From positions 124,001 through 188,000 of the forward strand of contig NZ_CZJT01000056.1 of assembly GCF_900010755.1 (NCBI RefSeq): 64,000 nt of DNA, read 5' to 3'. Below are positions 1-14,522 of this stretch, one piece after another. How positions within the stretch are numbered: the stretch's first letter is position 1; every line of letters begins with the position of its first letter. A program made the position numbers and the translations under genes. The notes beneath the pieces were generated by a model. The model was given only the letters and a program-made list of their open reading frames with translations. It ran no database searches and was not told the origin of the DNA. This DNA is from Paeniglutamicibacter antarcticus. GTDB taxonomy: Bacteria; Actinomycetota; Actinomycetes; Actinomycetales; Micrococcaceae.

Positions 1-387
<387 letters not shown>

Positions 388-410
388 TTCACGCACTGAT
401 TCCGGTTTTT

Positions 411-449
411 GGGGGAGCGGTGCCGGCAGCAATGCCGGCCCGCTCTCCC
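411..449 (+). other. GCAA-tetraloop hairpin between rpoB and rpoC
   Basis: Bases 422-428 (GCCGGCA) pair perfectly with 433-439 (TGCCGGC) around a GCAA loop, and 411-420 pair with 440-449 with one G-U pair and one bulged T. No T-run follows, so it looks more like an RNA processing or stability element, or a weak attenuator, than a full terminator. A smaller inverted repeat (GGAACC/GGTTCC, 504-519) follows before the rpoC start. Confidence 0.6.
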
Positions 450-573
450 GGAACCAGGACTCCATGTGAGGAACTGGAAATCTTCCAGACCCACGGTGAG
501 CGTGGAACCCACGGGTTCCGCGAACACCTCACCACATTAGACTTCAGAAACTTAGAAGAGAGATAAGGACCAT

Positions 574-4467
<3,894 letters not shown>

Positions 4468-4476
4468 GGCATGAGA

Positions 4477-4505
4477 CGGTGTCCCTCCCACGCGGTGGGA
4501 CACCG
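4477..4505 (+). terminator. Hairpin after rpoC
   Basis: A perfect 9-bp stem (4477-4485 with 4497-4505) begins 9 bases after the rpoC stop. The 11-base loop can form an alternative TCCCAC/GTGGGA pairing. There is no T-run, so intrinsic termination may be weak. Confidence 0.55.
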
Positions 4506-4520
4506 CTGATGTAACAAACC

Positions 4521-4555
4521 TTGACCGGCATTTCCCTTGGGGGAGTGCCGGTCAA
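4521..4555 (+). terminator. Second hairpin after rpoC
   Basis: TTGACCGGCA (4521-4530) pairs perfectly with TGCCGGTCAA (4546-4555); an inner TCCC/GGGA pair can extend it. Together with the preceding hairpin it probably ends rpoBC transcription, although no clear T-tract follows. Confidence 0.55.
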
Positions 4556-5567
4556 AGTCGTTAACGAGGGGAGGGCCGGAGCGTCCAACGCGTTAGCCGG
4601 TTTCCGTGAAGAGCCGCCACCACGCCAGCTGTATATCCGGGGACACCGCAGGCCTGACATCGCCTCCAGCGGAGTCCAGGAGCGCAACCGCGGTCGCCTT
4701 GCGGAGCCAACGAGGCGCTTCGCACGCGCGGGTTCGAGGGGGGAAGTAGGCGCGTGCATGGCTGTTTCCAGCGGGCGACATTCAAGCATGCCCTACCCTA
4801 CGTTCACACGCCCAATGACCGGGAAGTCAAGCACACATGGATCGTAAACGGCACCAGGGTACGGCTCTATGGCGGACAAGATGGCGATGATGTCTCGGCT
4901 CGGATGATCGGCGGTTGCCGTGAAACACTTGCCAATCCTGCTGGATCCACTCAGCCGTGGAAACCACGGCGCTGTGAAAGATCTGAAACGAGGGCCTGGT
5001 CATCTTCATTGAGGCACACGAGGAAGCCACCGTATTCTTCGCGGGGCGGGCCTGCGCACCGGATACGCCCGTCCTCACCCCCGTCAGCTGCCGTGCTTGA
5101 TGTACTCGGACACCTGTGGGCGGCAACCATCCGTGACTTGGCGTTCGGGCGCGGCGAGATATGCCTCGAACAAATGCTGCGCTGGCCCCGAACCGCTGGG
5201 GTGATCCTGAACGGCCTTCGGTGACTGGGTGGTTGGGAACCGCGCCGTGACGGGCCGACGCTGCCACGCAGGGGAGCCAGAACCACTGAGCCGCCAACTT
5301 CCTTGAGTTTAAAGGCAAGCAGGGGAGCGCGTGATGAGACACACGTCATTAAGGGTGCCGAACCCGTGCTAAGCTAGAGCTAATTGTTTTATAGGTGTGG
5401 CAAATGGACACGGTCCGGGTTGCGGGTAGATTGCGCAACAGATGCCACACTTTCGCACGCCTAGGGGTCAACCCGAAGTCGCTGTGACTAAACGACTATA
5501 AACGCAGCGTCTCCAAGCAGTCTTATGGTGGGCGGCGCCGCAGAACAAGAAACCGGAGGACACGAAA
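4556..5567. other. 1.0 kb intergenic region between rpoC and rpsL
   Basis: No convincing intact gene is visible. The left half contains a possible decayed minus-strand reading frame (listed separately, 4798-5281). The right end (about 5340-5567) is AT-richer and should carry the rpsL-rpsG promoter and leader. TAAGCT at 5370-5375 fits a TAnnnT -10 box but has no good -35 partner. Confidence 0.6.
4798..5281 (-). pseudogene. Possible decayed reading frame, function unknown
   Basis: On the minus strand three protein-like stretches follow one another in three different frames. The first runs from about 5281 to a stop at 5084-5086 and contains LFEAYLAAPERQVTDGC. The second runs from about 5081 to a stop at 4951-4953 and contains EEYGGFLVCLNEDDQALVS. 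The third ends at 4798-4800 and contains DIIAILSAIEPYPGAVYDP. The composition resembles real protein more than the neighbouring spurious frames do, so a frameshifted remnant is possible. I do not recognise a family, and chance open frames in high-GC DNA cannot be excluded. Confidence 0.22.
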
Positions 5568-5942
5568 GTGCCTACTATTCAGCAGCTGGTCCGCAAGGGC
5601 CGCTCGCCGAAGGTCAAGAAGACCAAGGCCCCAGCCCTTAAGGGCAACCCAATGCGTCGTGGCGTATGCACCCGTGTGTACACCACCACCCCGAAGAAGC
5701 CGAACTCCGCACTTCGTAAGGTCGCACGTGTGCGCCTTGCCGGTGGCGTTGAAGTTACCGCTTACATTCCGGGCGTTGGCCACAACCTGCAGGAACACTC
5801 CATCGTGCTCGTTCGCGGTGGTCGTGTGAAGGACCTTCCGGGTGTGCGCTACAAGATCGTACGTGGTGCGCTCGATACCCAGGGTGTAAAGAACCGTAAG
5901 CAGGCTCGTTCCCGCTACGGTGCCAAGAAGGAAGGTAAGTAA
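5568..5942 (+). CDS. rpsL: 30S ribosomal protein S12
   Basis: The 124-residue protein is the decoding-centre protein S12, full length. It starts at GTG 5568 with GGAGGA at 5555-5560. The conserved [10 protein letters not shown] loop, with the lysine altered in classic streptomycin resistance, is present in wild-type form, as is the [10 protein letters not shown] block. The TAA stop overlaps the rpsG ATG by one base, so the two are translationally coupled in the str operon. Confidence 0.98.
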   Translation: MPTIQQLVRKGRSPKVKKTKAPALKGNPMRRGVCTRVYTTTPKKPNSALRKVARVRLAGGVEVTAYIPGVGHNLQEHSIVLVRGGRVKDLPGVRYKIVRGALDTQGVKNRKQARSRYGAKKEGK

Positions 5943-6412
5943 TGCCTCGTAAGGGCCCGGCGCCAGCGCGCCCCCTCGTCTCGGATCCGGTATACGGTTC
6001 CCCGCTTGTTACCCAGCTGATCAACAAGGTTTTGATCGATGGTAAGAAGTCGACCGCAGAGCGCATCGTTTACGGTGCACTCGAAGGTGCACTGGCTAAG
6101 AACGGTGTCGACCCGGTTGTAACCCTCAAGAAGGCCATGGATAACATCCGCCCGGCCCTCGAAGTTCGCTCCCGCCGTGTTGGTGGCGCAACCTACCAGG
6201 TTCCGGTTGAAGTAAAGCCAGGTCGTTCGACCGCACTGGCACTTCGCTGGTTGGTTGGTTACTCGAAGGCTCGCCGCGAGAAGACCATGATCGAGCGTCT
6301 CATGAACGAGATCCTCGACGCCTCCAACGGTCTTGGTGCTGCTGTCAAGCGTCGCGAAGACACCCACAAGATGGCAGAGTCCAACAAGGCCTTCGCCCAC
6401 TACCGCTGGTAA
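5942..6412 (+). CDS. rpsG: 30S ribosomal protein S7
   Basis: The 156-residue protein is S7, the primary 16S rRNA binder that nucleates 30S head assembly. It starts [10 protein letters not shown] and shows the conserved [20 protein letters not shown] segment. The length is normal. It overlaps rpsL by one base and is followed by fusA after 81 bases that hold an imperfect GGCGG/CCGCC hairpin (6431-6458). Confidence 0.98.
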   Translation: MPRKGPAPARPLVSDPVYGSPLVTQLINKVLIDGKKSTAERIVYGALEGALAKNGVDPVVTLKKAMDNIRPALEVRSRRVGGATYQVPVEVKPGRSTALALRWLVGYSKARREKTMIERLMNEILDASNGLGAAVKRREDTHKMAESNKAFAHYRW

Positions 6413-6493
6413 AAAGCGTTCTACTCAGTTGGCGGGATCGATCATGGATCGGTTCCGCCGCTGGAATGAACCCCACCAACTTAGGGAGACATC

Positions 6494-8608
6494 GTGGCAC
6501 AGGACGTGCTTACCGACCTGAACAAGGTCCGCAACATCGGCATCATGGCTCACATCGATGCTGGTAAGACCACTACAACGGAACGCATCCTGTTCTACAC
6601 GGGTGTGAACCACAAGCTCGGCGAAACGCACGATGGTGCTTCGACGACTGACTGGATGGAGCAGGAAAAGGAGCGCGGCATTACGATTACGTCTGCCGCC
6701 GTGACCTGCTTCTGGAACAAAAACCAGATCAACATCATTGACACCCCGGGTCACGTTGACTTCACCGTTGAGGTTGAGCGCTCACTGCGCGTCCTCGATG
6801 GCGCTGTTGCCGTATTCGATGGCAAGGAAGGCGTGGAGCCACAGTCCGAGACTGTTTGGCGCCAGGCTGACAAGTACAACGTTCCGCGTATCTGCTTCGT
6901 CAACAAGATGGATAAGCTCGGTGCTGACTTCTACTTCACCGTAGAGACCATCATCAAGCGTCTTGGCGCCAAGCCGTTGGTTATGCAGCTGCCGATCGGC
7001 TCGGAATCCGAGTTCACCGGCGTTGTCGACCTGCTCACCATGAAGGCTTTCGTCTGGGAGGGCGACTCCAAGGGTGACGTCACCATGGGTGCCGCCTACG
7101 AAGTTCGCGAAATCCCGGCCGACCTTCAGGAAAAGGCCGAGGAATACCGCGCCAAGCTCGTCGAAGACGTAGCCGAGGGCTCTGACGCCCTCATGGAGAA
7201 GTTCCTTGAAGGCGAAGAGATCAGCATTGCTGAGCTCAAGGCCGGCATCCGCAAGATGGTTGTCAACTCGGAGATCTACCCGGTCTTCTGTGGTTCTGCC
7301 TTCAAGAACCGTGGCGTTCAGCCGATGCTCGATGCTGTCATCGACTTCCTGCCGAACCCGATGGATGTTGGCGCAACCATCGGTCACGATCCGAAGAACG
7401 AAGAGATCGAGATTTCTCGTAACCCTTCGGAAGACGAGCCGTTCTCGGCTCTCGCCTTCAAGATCGCGACGCACCCGTTCTTCGGCCAGTTGAACTTCAT
7501 CCGCGTTTACTCGGGTAAGGCAACTCCCGGTACTCAGCTGCTGAACTCGACCAAGCAGAAGAAAGAACGTATTGGCAAGCTCTTCCAGATGCACGCCAAT
7601 AAGGAAATGCCTGTAGACGAGGTCCACGCTGGCCACATCTACGCAGTGATCGGCCTCAAGGACACCACCACCGGTGACACCTTGTGCGATCCGGCAAACC
7701 CGATCGTTCTTGAATCGATGTCCTTCCCTGATCCCGTGATCTTCGTTGCCATTGAGCCGAAGACCAAGGGTGACCAGGAGAAGCTTTCGACTGCTATCCA
7801 GAAGCTTTCGGCTGAGGACCCGACGTTCACCGTCTCCCTCAACGAAGACACCGGCCAGACCGAAATCGGCGGCATGGGCGAACTCCACTTGGACATCCTC
7901 GTGGACCGCATGCGTCGCGAATTCCGCGTTGAAGCCAACGTTGGCAAGCCTCAGGTGGCTTACCGCGAAACCATCAAGAAGGCTGTGGAGAAGGTTGACT
8001 TCACCCACAAGAAGCAGACCGGTGGTTCCGGCCAGTTCGCAAAGGTCCAGGTCTCGTTCGAGCCTCTGGAAGTTGTTGACGGCGTAATCTACGAGTTCAA
8101 GAACGGCGTTACCGGCGGCCGTATTCCTCGCGAATACATCCCTTCGATTGACGCAGGTATCCAGGACGCAATGCAGTTCGGCATCCTGGCCGGCTACCCG
8201 ATGGTGGGCGTTAAGGCGACCCTCCTCGACGGTGCCTACCACGACGTTGACTCCTCGGAAATGGCGTTCAAGATCGCTGGTTCCCAGGTATTCAAGGAAG
8301 GCGCACGCCGCGCCCAGCCGATTATCCTCGAGCCGGTTATGGATGTTGAAGTCCGTACCCCCGAGGAATACATGGGCGACGTTATCGGTGACTTGAACTC
8401 CCGCCGTGGCTCCATCGCATCGATGGAAGACGCAGCAGGCGTGAAGGTTATCCGCGCAACGGTTCCGCTGTCTGAAATGTTCGGTTACATCGGTGACCTG
8501 CGTTCCAAGACCCAGGGCCGCGCCGTTTACTCCATGACGTTCTCCAGCTACGCCGAGGTTCCTCGCGCAGTCGCCGAAGAAATCATCCAGAAGTCCCGCG
8601 GCGAGTAA
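6494..8608 (+). CDS. fusA: Elongation factor G
   Basis: The 704-residue GTPase drives ribosomal translocation. The GTP-binding motifs are intact: [14 protein letters not shown] near residue 20, DTPGHVDF near 90 and NKMDKLGAD near 140. Domains II to V follow, with [22 protein letters not shown] in domain IV. The GTG at 6494 follows an AGGGAGA element. It is third in the rpsL-rpsG-fusA-tuf order. A hairpin lies about 60 bases after the stop. Confidence 0.98.
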   Translation: MAQDVLTDLNKVRNIGIMAHIDAGKTTTTERILFYTGVNHKLGETHDGASTTDWMEQEKERGITITSAAVTCFWNKNQINIIDTPGHVDFTVEVERSLRVLDGAVAVFDGKEGVEPQSETVWRQADKYNVPRICFVNKMDKLGADFYFTVETIIKRLGAKPLVMQLPIGSESEFTGVVDLLTMKAFVWEGDSKGDVTMGAAYEVREIPADLQEKAEEYRAKLVEDVAEGSDALMEKFLEGEEISIAELKAGIRKMVVNSEIYPVFCGSAFKNRGVQPMLDAVIDFLPNPMDVGATIGHDPKNEEIEISRNPSEDEPFSALAFKIATHPFFGQLNFIRVYSGKATPGTQLLNSTKQKKERIGKLFQMHANKEMPVDEVHAGHIYAVIGLKDTTTGDTLCDPANPIVLESMSFPDPVIFVAIEPKTKGDQEKLSTAIQKLSAEDPTFTVSLNEDTGQTEIGGMGELHLDILVDRMRREFRVEANVGKPQVAYRETIKKAVEKVDFTHKKQTGGSGQFAKVQVSFEPLEVVDGVIYEFKNGVTGGRIPREYIPSIDAGIQDAMQFGILAGYPMVGVKATLLDGAYHDVDSSEMAFKIAGSQVFKEGARRAQPIILEPVMDVEVRTPEEYMGDVIGDLNSRRGSIASMEDAAGVKVIRATVPLSEMFGYIGDLRSKTQGRAVYSMTFSSYAEVPRAVAEEIIQKSRGE

Positions 8609-8668
8609 TCTCGTTTAGGACCAAAAATTGGCCGTGACCCCGAATTTCGGGTGAATGGCCGCACGGTA

Positions 8669-8700
8669 TGGGCCGGGAGCGAGAAATCCCTTCCGGCCCA
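8669..8700 (+). terminator. Hairpin between fusA and tuf
   Basis: TGGGCCGGGA (8669-8678) pairs with TTCCGGCCCA (8691-8700) with one G-U pair. No T-run follows. It may reduce read-through from fusA into tuf, which seems to have its own promoter. Confidence 0.45.
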
Positions 8701-8772
8701 CACCAGGCCAAGCAAAAGCATCATCAATGGTGCTGGCGCTAACCAAATTTAAACATTTCACCAAGCCCCCAG

Positions 8773-8778
8773 TAGACT
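8773..8778 (+). promoter_or_regulatory. Candidate -10 box for tuf
   Basis: TAGACT lies in the AT-rich stretch upstream of tuf, followed at once by TATAAG. The same TAGACT hexamer precedes rplN (20708) and rplM (38427). The -35 partner is poor, so this is only a candidate. Confidence 0.35.
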
Positions 8779-8846
8779 TATATAAGTTTCGCCCGCGATC
8801 CGAGTGGGTGAGGTACGTCTTCTGTAAACGTTTCTAGGAGGAACCT

Positions 8847-10037
8847 GTGGCAAAGGCAAAGTTCGAGCGTAACAAGCCGCACGTTAACATCGGCACCATT
8901 GGTCACGTTGACCACGGCAAGACCACGTTGACTGCAGCCATCTCCAAGGTACTTGCTGACAAGTACCCGGATTTGAACGAACAGCGCGATTTCTCGCAGA
9001 TCGACTCGGCGCCGGAAGAGCGCCAGCGCGGCATTACCATCAACATCTCTCACGTCGAATACCAGACTGAGTCGCGCCACTACGCGCACGTTGATGCCCC
9101 GGGTCACGCTGACTACATCAAGAACATGATCACCGGTGCTGCTCAGATGGACGGCGCGATCCTCGTGGTTGCCGCTACTGACGGCCCGATGGCTCAGACC
9201 CGCGAGCACGTTCTGCTTGCTCGCCAGGTTGGCGTTCCGTACCTGCTCGTCGCACTGAACAAGTCCGACATGGTAGATGACGAAGAACTCCTCGACCTCG
9301 TGGAAATGGAAGTTCGCGAACTTCTCTCCTCGCAGGGCTTCGACGGCGACGAAGCACCGGTTGTCCGCGTTTCGGGCCTGAAGGCTCTGGAAGGCGACCC
9401 GGTTTGGGTCAAGTCCGTTGAGGACCTGATGGAAGCTGTCGACACCCACGTTCCGACCCCGGTTCGTGACCGCGACAAGCCGTTCCTGATGCCGGTTGAA
9501 GACGTCTTCACCATCACCGGTCGTGGCACCGTTGTTACGGGCCGCGCCGAGCGTGGTACCCTCGCAATCAACTCCGAGGTCGAGATCGTCGGCATCCGTC
9601 CGGTCCAGAAGACCACGGTTACCGGTATCGAGATGTTCCACAAGCAGCTCGACGAGGCTTGGGCCGGCGAGAACTGTGGTCTGCTGCTTCGCGGTATCAA
9701 GCGCGAAGACGTAGAGCGTGGCCAGGTTATCGTCAAGCCGGGTTCCATCACCCCGCACACCGATTTCGAGGCTAACGTCTACATCCTCTCCAAGGATGAA
9801 GGCGGACGTCACAACCCGTTCTACTCGAACTACCGCCCGCAGTTCTACTTCCGCACCACGGACGTAACCGGCGTTATCACCCTGCCGGAAGGCACGGAAA
9901 TGGTTATGCCTGGCGACAACACCGAAATGTCTGTCGTGCTGATCCAGCCGATCGCCATGGAAGAGGGCCTCGGCTTCGCAATTCGCGAAGGCGGCCGCAC
10001 CGTTGGTTCAGGCAAGGTCACCAAGATCACCGCGTAA
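8847..10037 (+). CDS. tuf: Elongation factor Tu
   Basis: The 396-residue GTPase carries aminoacyl-tRNA to the ribosome. It has the G1 motif GHVDHGKTT, the G3 motif DAPGHADY and the G4 motif [11 protein letters not shown], where Ser replaces the more common Cys. The GTG start at 8847 has AGGAGG at 8836-8841. A strong intrinsic terminator follows. The gene is probably transcribed both from its own promoter and by read-through from fusA. Confidence 0.98.
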   Translation: MAKAKFERNKPHVNIGTIGHVDHGKTTLTAAISKVLADKYPDLNEQRDFSQIDSAPEERQRGITINISHVEYQTESRHYAHVDAPGHADYIKNMITGAAQMDGAILVVAATDGPMAQTREHVLLARQVGVPYLLVALNKSDMVDDEELLDLVEMEVRELLSSQGFDGDEAPVVRVSGLKALEGDPVWVKSVEDLMEAVDTHVPTPVRDRDKPFLMPVEDVFTITGRGTVVTGRAERGTLAINSEVEIVGIRPVQKTTVTGIEMFHKQLDEAWAGENCGLLLRGIKREDVERGQVIVKPGSITPHTDFEANVYILSKDEGGRHNPFYSNYRPQFYFRTTDVTGVITLPEGTEMVMPGDNTEMSVVLIQPIAMEEGLGFAIREGGRTVGSGKVTKITA

Positions 10038-10072
10038 GTTTACTTCGCAGATCTTGACCTAATGGTCTAAGA

Positions 10073-10115
10073 GGAAGGTCCCCACTGTTTCGACAGTTGG
10101 GGGCCTTCCTTTTTT
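10073..10115 (+). terminator. Intrinsic terminator of tuf
   Basis: GGAAGG at 10073-10078 starts a near-perfect stem closed by CCTTCC, with a TTTCG loop region and a run of seven T bases directly after. It is a textbook rho-independent terminator. Confidence 0.92.
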
Positions 10116-10253
10116 GCTGCCCACTGCCGTGCCGAGAGGATTAGAAGACGCAGCCCAATTCATAAGTAAAACGAATGTAGTGAATGGTGTACGCTGGAAG
10201 CCGAGTCCCGGGCCCACGGGAAAATCAGCATCCCGATGTAGGAGCCATTCATC

Positions 10254-13200
10254 ATGACAACATTTGTGGTTTCACTGTTTGTCTTCTTCGCTGGCTTGTG
10301 GGTGGGCAAGGCGATCTCCGCCAGAAAGGCCAAGGCGCGCGAACGCGAATTCACATCTGCACTGGCGGGAGCCTGGCAGGAAGGATTCGCAGCCGCACGC
10401 GCGGCCGCGGCCGATCTACCCGGCAACAACAGGACCCCTGTCTTTGCTCCAGGCACAGTTCCAGGTCCAGCTCCGGAACCTGTTCAGGAATCGACCGCAT
10501 CTTTGGTTCAAGAAGAAGCGCAGCAGCTAGCTGAGTCTCAGCAGCTTAGAATCGATCCTGGACAAGAAATCCGTCCCGGCGACAGCGCTTCGGATCCCCA
10601 GTTCGGAGCCGTTGCGCCCGGCGCATCCGGGCTGCAAGGCACCCCGGAACACCACGGTGCGCCACAAGTCCAGCAAAACCCGGTGCTTCACGGACTGTTT
10701 CCGAACCTTGCTCCGCAGCAACCCGGTCCGCCACACCAGCAAGAACCTGCTCAGTGGCAGGCTCCCGGTTACCGGCCACCAGTTGCGCCGGCCCCCGTTG
10801 ACCTGCAGGTCCGGGCGCTGCGCAACATCAACATCACCCTCTACGTAGCCGCGCTGCTCCTGGTAGCTTCGGCATCCTTGTTCATTTCCTTTGCCTTGAA
10901 TCCATCGGCCAAGGTCGTTGGCCTGGCGATCGTCACCGTGGGCTTCTATGCAGTGGGACTGGTGATGCGGGCACGAAGCCAGCGACTGCGCCCGGCTGCC
11001 GCGGCATTCACCGCCACCGGATTGGCCCTGTTGCCCATGACCGGTTTCGCCTACAACCTGCTGCTTCCCTCAATCCCGGGTTCGGTGTGGCTGGTGACCT
11101 CGATTCTGGGCACCGTTGCCTTCATGTATGCGGCAGGAAAACTGCAATCCCGGGTTATCGCCGCGGTGGGAACCACGTTCCTGGTCTCGACCTCGGTTGC
11201 CGGAGGCGCAGTGTTGAACCGCGGCCTGCTCTTCTACTTCCTCTTCAGTATGGTGCTGGCCAGCGTGATCACCGTAGTGGGAATGCGCAGGCCGAAGTGG
11301 CTGGGCAACATCTACCTGCAATCCTTCGTGGCTGCCCACCGATTCCTGGTCCCGGCGATCCTGCTGGCCTCCGTGGTTTCATTCGCGATCATGCGAGCCA
11401 TCGATTATGGATGGCTTTTCGCGGCCACGGCAGCCTACTATGCAATCTCGTTGCCGCTGGTGAGGAAGACCGAACGGTATTGGTACCAGCTTGCTGCCCG
11501 GGCCGCGGCGATTGGCAGTGCCATTGCCTTCTTGGTGCACGCCGAGTTTTCGGCAAGCAGTGGGGTGCAGATCGTAGCAGCCATCTTCGTAGCGCAAGCC
11601 GTATTCCTTGCCTTCTATGCCCGGCAATATTTGTCCGCGCTCCGCATCGATTCGAAGGTGCATCTCATCGAGGTCTGGGTGCTCCTGGGCATTGGCGCGG
11701 CCTCTGCCCTGGCCCGGTTTGATGGAATCCTCCTCGGCACCGGCGTCCTGCTGCCGGGAACATCAATCGGCGACACCAATTGGGCATTGCCGGTGGTGCT
11801 CGTGGGTGCGGCCCTGGTGGCCTACAGGCTTGGCGGTTCCCTGGCATGGACTCCGCTCGGGGTCGGGTTGCTGGGCATTGCCGAAAGCGGCGCCCTTGCC
11901 TCGGGCCGCTTCCTTCTCTTGCTGGGTGCTGCACTTGACGTCACCTGGTGGTTGGCCCGCCGGGTTGAGGGTGCTTCGAATCAAGGGCGTGTAGAAGCTA
12001 CACGACTGAGGCTTGCCGCACGGATGGCGTCCCCGATTCTTGTTGCCGCGTTCTTCGGTTTTGCCGCCAGCGGATGGTCGTGGGGACCGAAGGAATCGTT
12101 GTTCGGGGACTACCTTTCCGGCGGCATTGCAGTGGTCAAGGACATCGACGTTGCGGGTTTGTTTGGCTTCACGATTGCCGTGGTGATCCAGGTTCTGTGG
12201 TCGTGTTGGGTGCTGTACCGCAACCGGAGGGTTGCCGATACGCGGGACAACGATTCGGATATTGGCCAGATGCCGGTGGGGGAGTCGGCAGTCTTTGCCG
12301 GAGGCCTGTTGGTCGCCGCCCTCGCAACCGCCGGAGTCGGCTCCATGTTCGAACACGTGGGCTTCGCCAACCTTGTTGGAGCAGGGTGGAGCACGGAATT
12401 CTGGTTGGGAACCGACTGGAGCCGGGTGCTGGTCTGGCTGGTGCTTGGCGTTGGGCTAATGGGTGCCAGCACAATTCTTGGAATGAAACCGGTGGCCGGG
12501 GTGGGCCCCGAGACCCCGGGAAATACCCCAGAAAGTTTGGGGCAAGTTGTCCCTGGCCGCGTGGCGCGGCAGCTGGTCCACCTGGGCGGGGCCATTGCGC
12601 TGTTCTCGGGTCTGGCACTGGGCGCCGGAATGAACCCAACCTGGCTCATTGAAGTGATTGCGGTGCTGGCATTGGCCTACTTGGTCTCGCGCTTGCTGGC
12701 CTTTGACTCAAGTGTCCCGGGCATCGTCTACGCGCTGGCCGCACAGCTGCTATTCTCCGCCACCGCCTGGCATATCGCCGATCGCCTTAATATGGATGGG
12801 CACGGGCAGCTTGCGCTGATTGCCTTGACCACCACGGTGCCGCAATCGGCCCGGTTGCTTGCCGGTGCCCGGATTGCCTCCATCAAGGCCCCTGGGATCC
12901 AGTTGTTTCTGAACGTTGCAACCCTGGCGGTGCTGGGCCTGGTTCCTGTGGTGTACCTCGGGTCCGGAACCGGATTCCTGCCGGTGGGCGGCTATGACCA
13001 AGCTGCGTTGCTGGTTCAGTTCCTGTGCTTGTTGCTCGTCTCGGTGCTCGTGGCACGGGGATACGCATCCCGGCCCTTGTTCTTCAATGGTGCGGGGATG
13101 TTGGCGGGACTATCGGTGTTGGGAATCATCCTGACGCCTGCGCTTGGCCATTACCTTCGGGCTGGTGGTTGGCTCCCCGTCCCGCTATGGAGCAATTCGG

Positions 13201-14417
13201 TTGCGGCGGTGCTGCTGGTGATCCTGGTGGCAGGCTTGCTTTATGCCGAAGCCCGCAATCTTCGAGGTTCAGGCCACAGGGTGCTGCGGGCCATGATGGT
13301 CGTGCTCTATCTCGGTTCATGCTTTGTCCTGGCCCAGGACCTGGGGCAGGGATGGAAGATTGTTGCCGGTTTGCTTGGATCTGCTGGAGCGCTGGTCTTT
13401 GCCACGACGCTGGGGCTCCCACTGATCGTTGGTGCCTCGGTGCTCTTCCTGCTTTATGCGGTGTCCCACGGATTGGATTGGTTCCGTGAGGCCGCGGGCA
13501 TCGCCGGGGGACAACCGGGAAATCTCATCTTGCTGCTCTGTGTTGCGGCCCTGCTGCTGTTGATCGCCGCAATCCTGGGTGGGAGGTTCTCCGGGGACAA
13601 GGTTTCATTGACTGCGATGCTTCAGCGGAGCAATGGATGGTCGGCAGCGCATGCACGGGTATTGTTCACCGCCGTATTGCTGTTGGTTTTCCTTGCCGGA
13701 ATGGCCGGGCTGGCCGATGACGCCGAGTCCATGGTCTATCTCGGTGCGATCCTAGTTGTGATCTCCGTGTGTGTGGCCGCGGCCTTGGAAATCCCTGCCG
13801 ACCAACGCGAGCCGGCATTTGAAATCAGTGGCCTGGTGGCGGCGGCCGTTCTTCAGCGTTGCTTGTGGGTGGCCTTCGACGGGCTCGGATTCTTTGCCAT
13901 TGCCTACTATTGGTTCGTGGTGATTGCGCTTCTGGCGACCTACGAGTTCTACCGCAAGCGCGAATCCCGCGGAGTCCCGATCATGGCGACGGCGACCGGT
14001 GTCCTTTCGCTCACCGGGGTTGCCACGATCCTGACCTCGACGTTGGGGGAGCAGCTGGTCGTGTTGCTGAGCTTCAGCGCACTGTTGGTCTTTGGGCTCT
14101 TGTCCAACCGCAGGCTTTTCACCCTGTGGGCAGCGATCGGGATCGGGGCCGCCGTGTTGTGGTTCCTGCGTGGCTACACCTTCTTGTTGCTTCTGCTGCT
14201 TGCGGCGGGACTTATTGCCCTGGCGTTGTGGCGCCTGGGGAAGATGAACAAGTCCTCCGCGAACCAACAAAGGATTCCTTCCGGAAACCAACCCCCGGCA
14301 CAGCATCCGGAATCGGAATCCAACCAAGATGTGCCGGTTCTCCCGGACCTCCAGGCACCTACGGATCCGGCATCCGACTCCGGTTCGGCGAATGGACCCG
14401 AACCGGGGGAGCGCTAG
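10254..14417 (+). CDS. Giant polytopic membrane protein, function unknown
   Basis: The 1387-residue product starts at ATG 10254 with TAGGAG about 9 bases upstream. Residues 1-19 form a first membrane helix, followed by a basic segment and a Pro/Gln/Ala-rich disordered linker (about 60-180). From residue 185 almost the whole chain is hydrophobic helices, probably more than 30, broken by short Arg-rich loops. The last 60 residues are a polar Ser/Pro/Asn/Glu-rich tail. There is no enzymatic or transporter motif that I recognise. It resembles large uncharacterised actinobacterial integral membrane proteins. It stands alone between the tuf terminator and a small membrane peptide gene. Confidence 0.85.
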   Translation: MTTFVVSLFVFFAGLWVGKAISARKAKAREREFTSALAGAWQEGFAAARAAAADLPGNNRTPVFAPGTVPGPAPEPVQESTASLVQEEAQQLAESQQLRIDPGQEIRPGDSASDPQFGAVAPGASGLQGTPEHHGAPQVQQNPVLHGLFPNLAPQQPGPPHQQEPAQWQAPGYRPPVAPAPVDLQVRALRNINITLYVAALLLVASASLFISFALNPSAKVVGLAIVTVGFYAVGLVMRARSQRLRPAAAAFTATGLALLPMTGFAYNLLLPSIPGSVWLVTSILGTVAFMYAAGKLQSRVIAAVGTTFLVSTSVAGGAVLNRGLLFYFLFSMVLASVITVVGMRRPKWLGNIYLQSFVAAHRFLVPAILLASVVSFAIMRAIDYGWLFAATAAYYAISLPLVRKTERYWYQLAARAAAIGSAIAFLVHAEFSASSGVQIVAAIFVAQAVFLAFYARQYLSALRIDSKVHLIEVWVLLGIGAASALARFDGILLGTGVLLPGTSIGDTNWALPVVLVGAALVAYRLGGSLAWTPLGVGLLGIAESGALASGRFLLLLGAALDVTWWLARRVEGASNQGRVEATRLRLAARMASPILVAAFFGFAASGWSWGPKESLFGDYLSGGIAVVKDIDVAGLFGFTIAVVIQVLWSCWVLYRNRRVADTRDNDSDIGQMPVGESAVFAGGLLVAALATAGVGSMFEHVGFANLVGAGWSTEFWLGTDWSRVLVWLVLGVGLMGASTILGMKPVAGVGPETPGNTPESLGQVVPGRVARQLVHLGGAIALFSGLALGAGMNPTWLIEVIAVLALAYLVSRLLAFDSSVPGIVYALAAQLLFSATAWHIADRLNMDGHGQLALIALTTTVPQSARLLAGARIASIKAPGIQLFLNVATLAVLGLVPVVYLGSGTGFLPVGGYDQAALLVQFLCLLLVSVLVARGYASRPLFFNGAGMLAGLSVLGIILTPALGHYLRAGGWLPVPLWSNSVAAVLLVILVAGLLYAEARNLRGSGHRVLRAMMVVLYLGSCFVLAQDLGQGWKIVAGLLGSAGALVFATTLGLPLIVGASVLFLLYAVSHGLDWFREAAGIAGGQPGNLILLLCVAALLLLIAAILGGRFSGDKVSLTAMLQRSNGWSAAHARVLFTAVLLLVFLAGMAGLADDAESMVYLGAILVVISVCVAAALEIPADQREPAFEISGLVAAAVLQRCLWVAFDGLGFFAIAYYWFVVIALLATYEFYRKRESRGVPIMATATGVLSLTGVATILTSTLGEQLVVLLSFSALLVFGLLSNRRLFTLWAAIGIGAAVLWFLRGYTFLLLLLLAAGLIALALWRLGKMNKSSANQQRIPSGNQPPAQHPESESNQDVPVLPDLQAPTDPASDSGSANGPEPGER

Positions 14418-14510
14418 AAGTCCCCTGGATCGCGCCGATGATCAAGACGGTGATCAAGCCGGAGACAAGTAGGGGCGGGCTCTTCATTCCCTTGCGGCGA
14501 TTGCGGGGAC

Positions 14511-14516
14511 TACGCT
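14511..14516 (+). promoter_or_regulatory. Candidate -10 box giving a leaderless transcript
   Basis: TACGCT ends exactly six bases before the ATG at 14523. With normal -10 to start spacing the first transcribed base would be the A of the ATG. The GGGAG between them is too close to act as a Shine-Dalgarno. Confidence 0.45.
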
Positions 14517-14522
14517 GGGAGC

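Noticed and set aside
4721..4745. GGTTCGA motif as part of a tRNA
   Set aside because: The flanking bases cannot form a T-arm or acceptor stem.
6782..8242. 486-codon open frame antisense to fusA
   Set aside because: Shadow of fusA codon bias; fusA itself is full length and certain.
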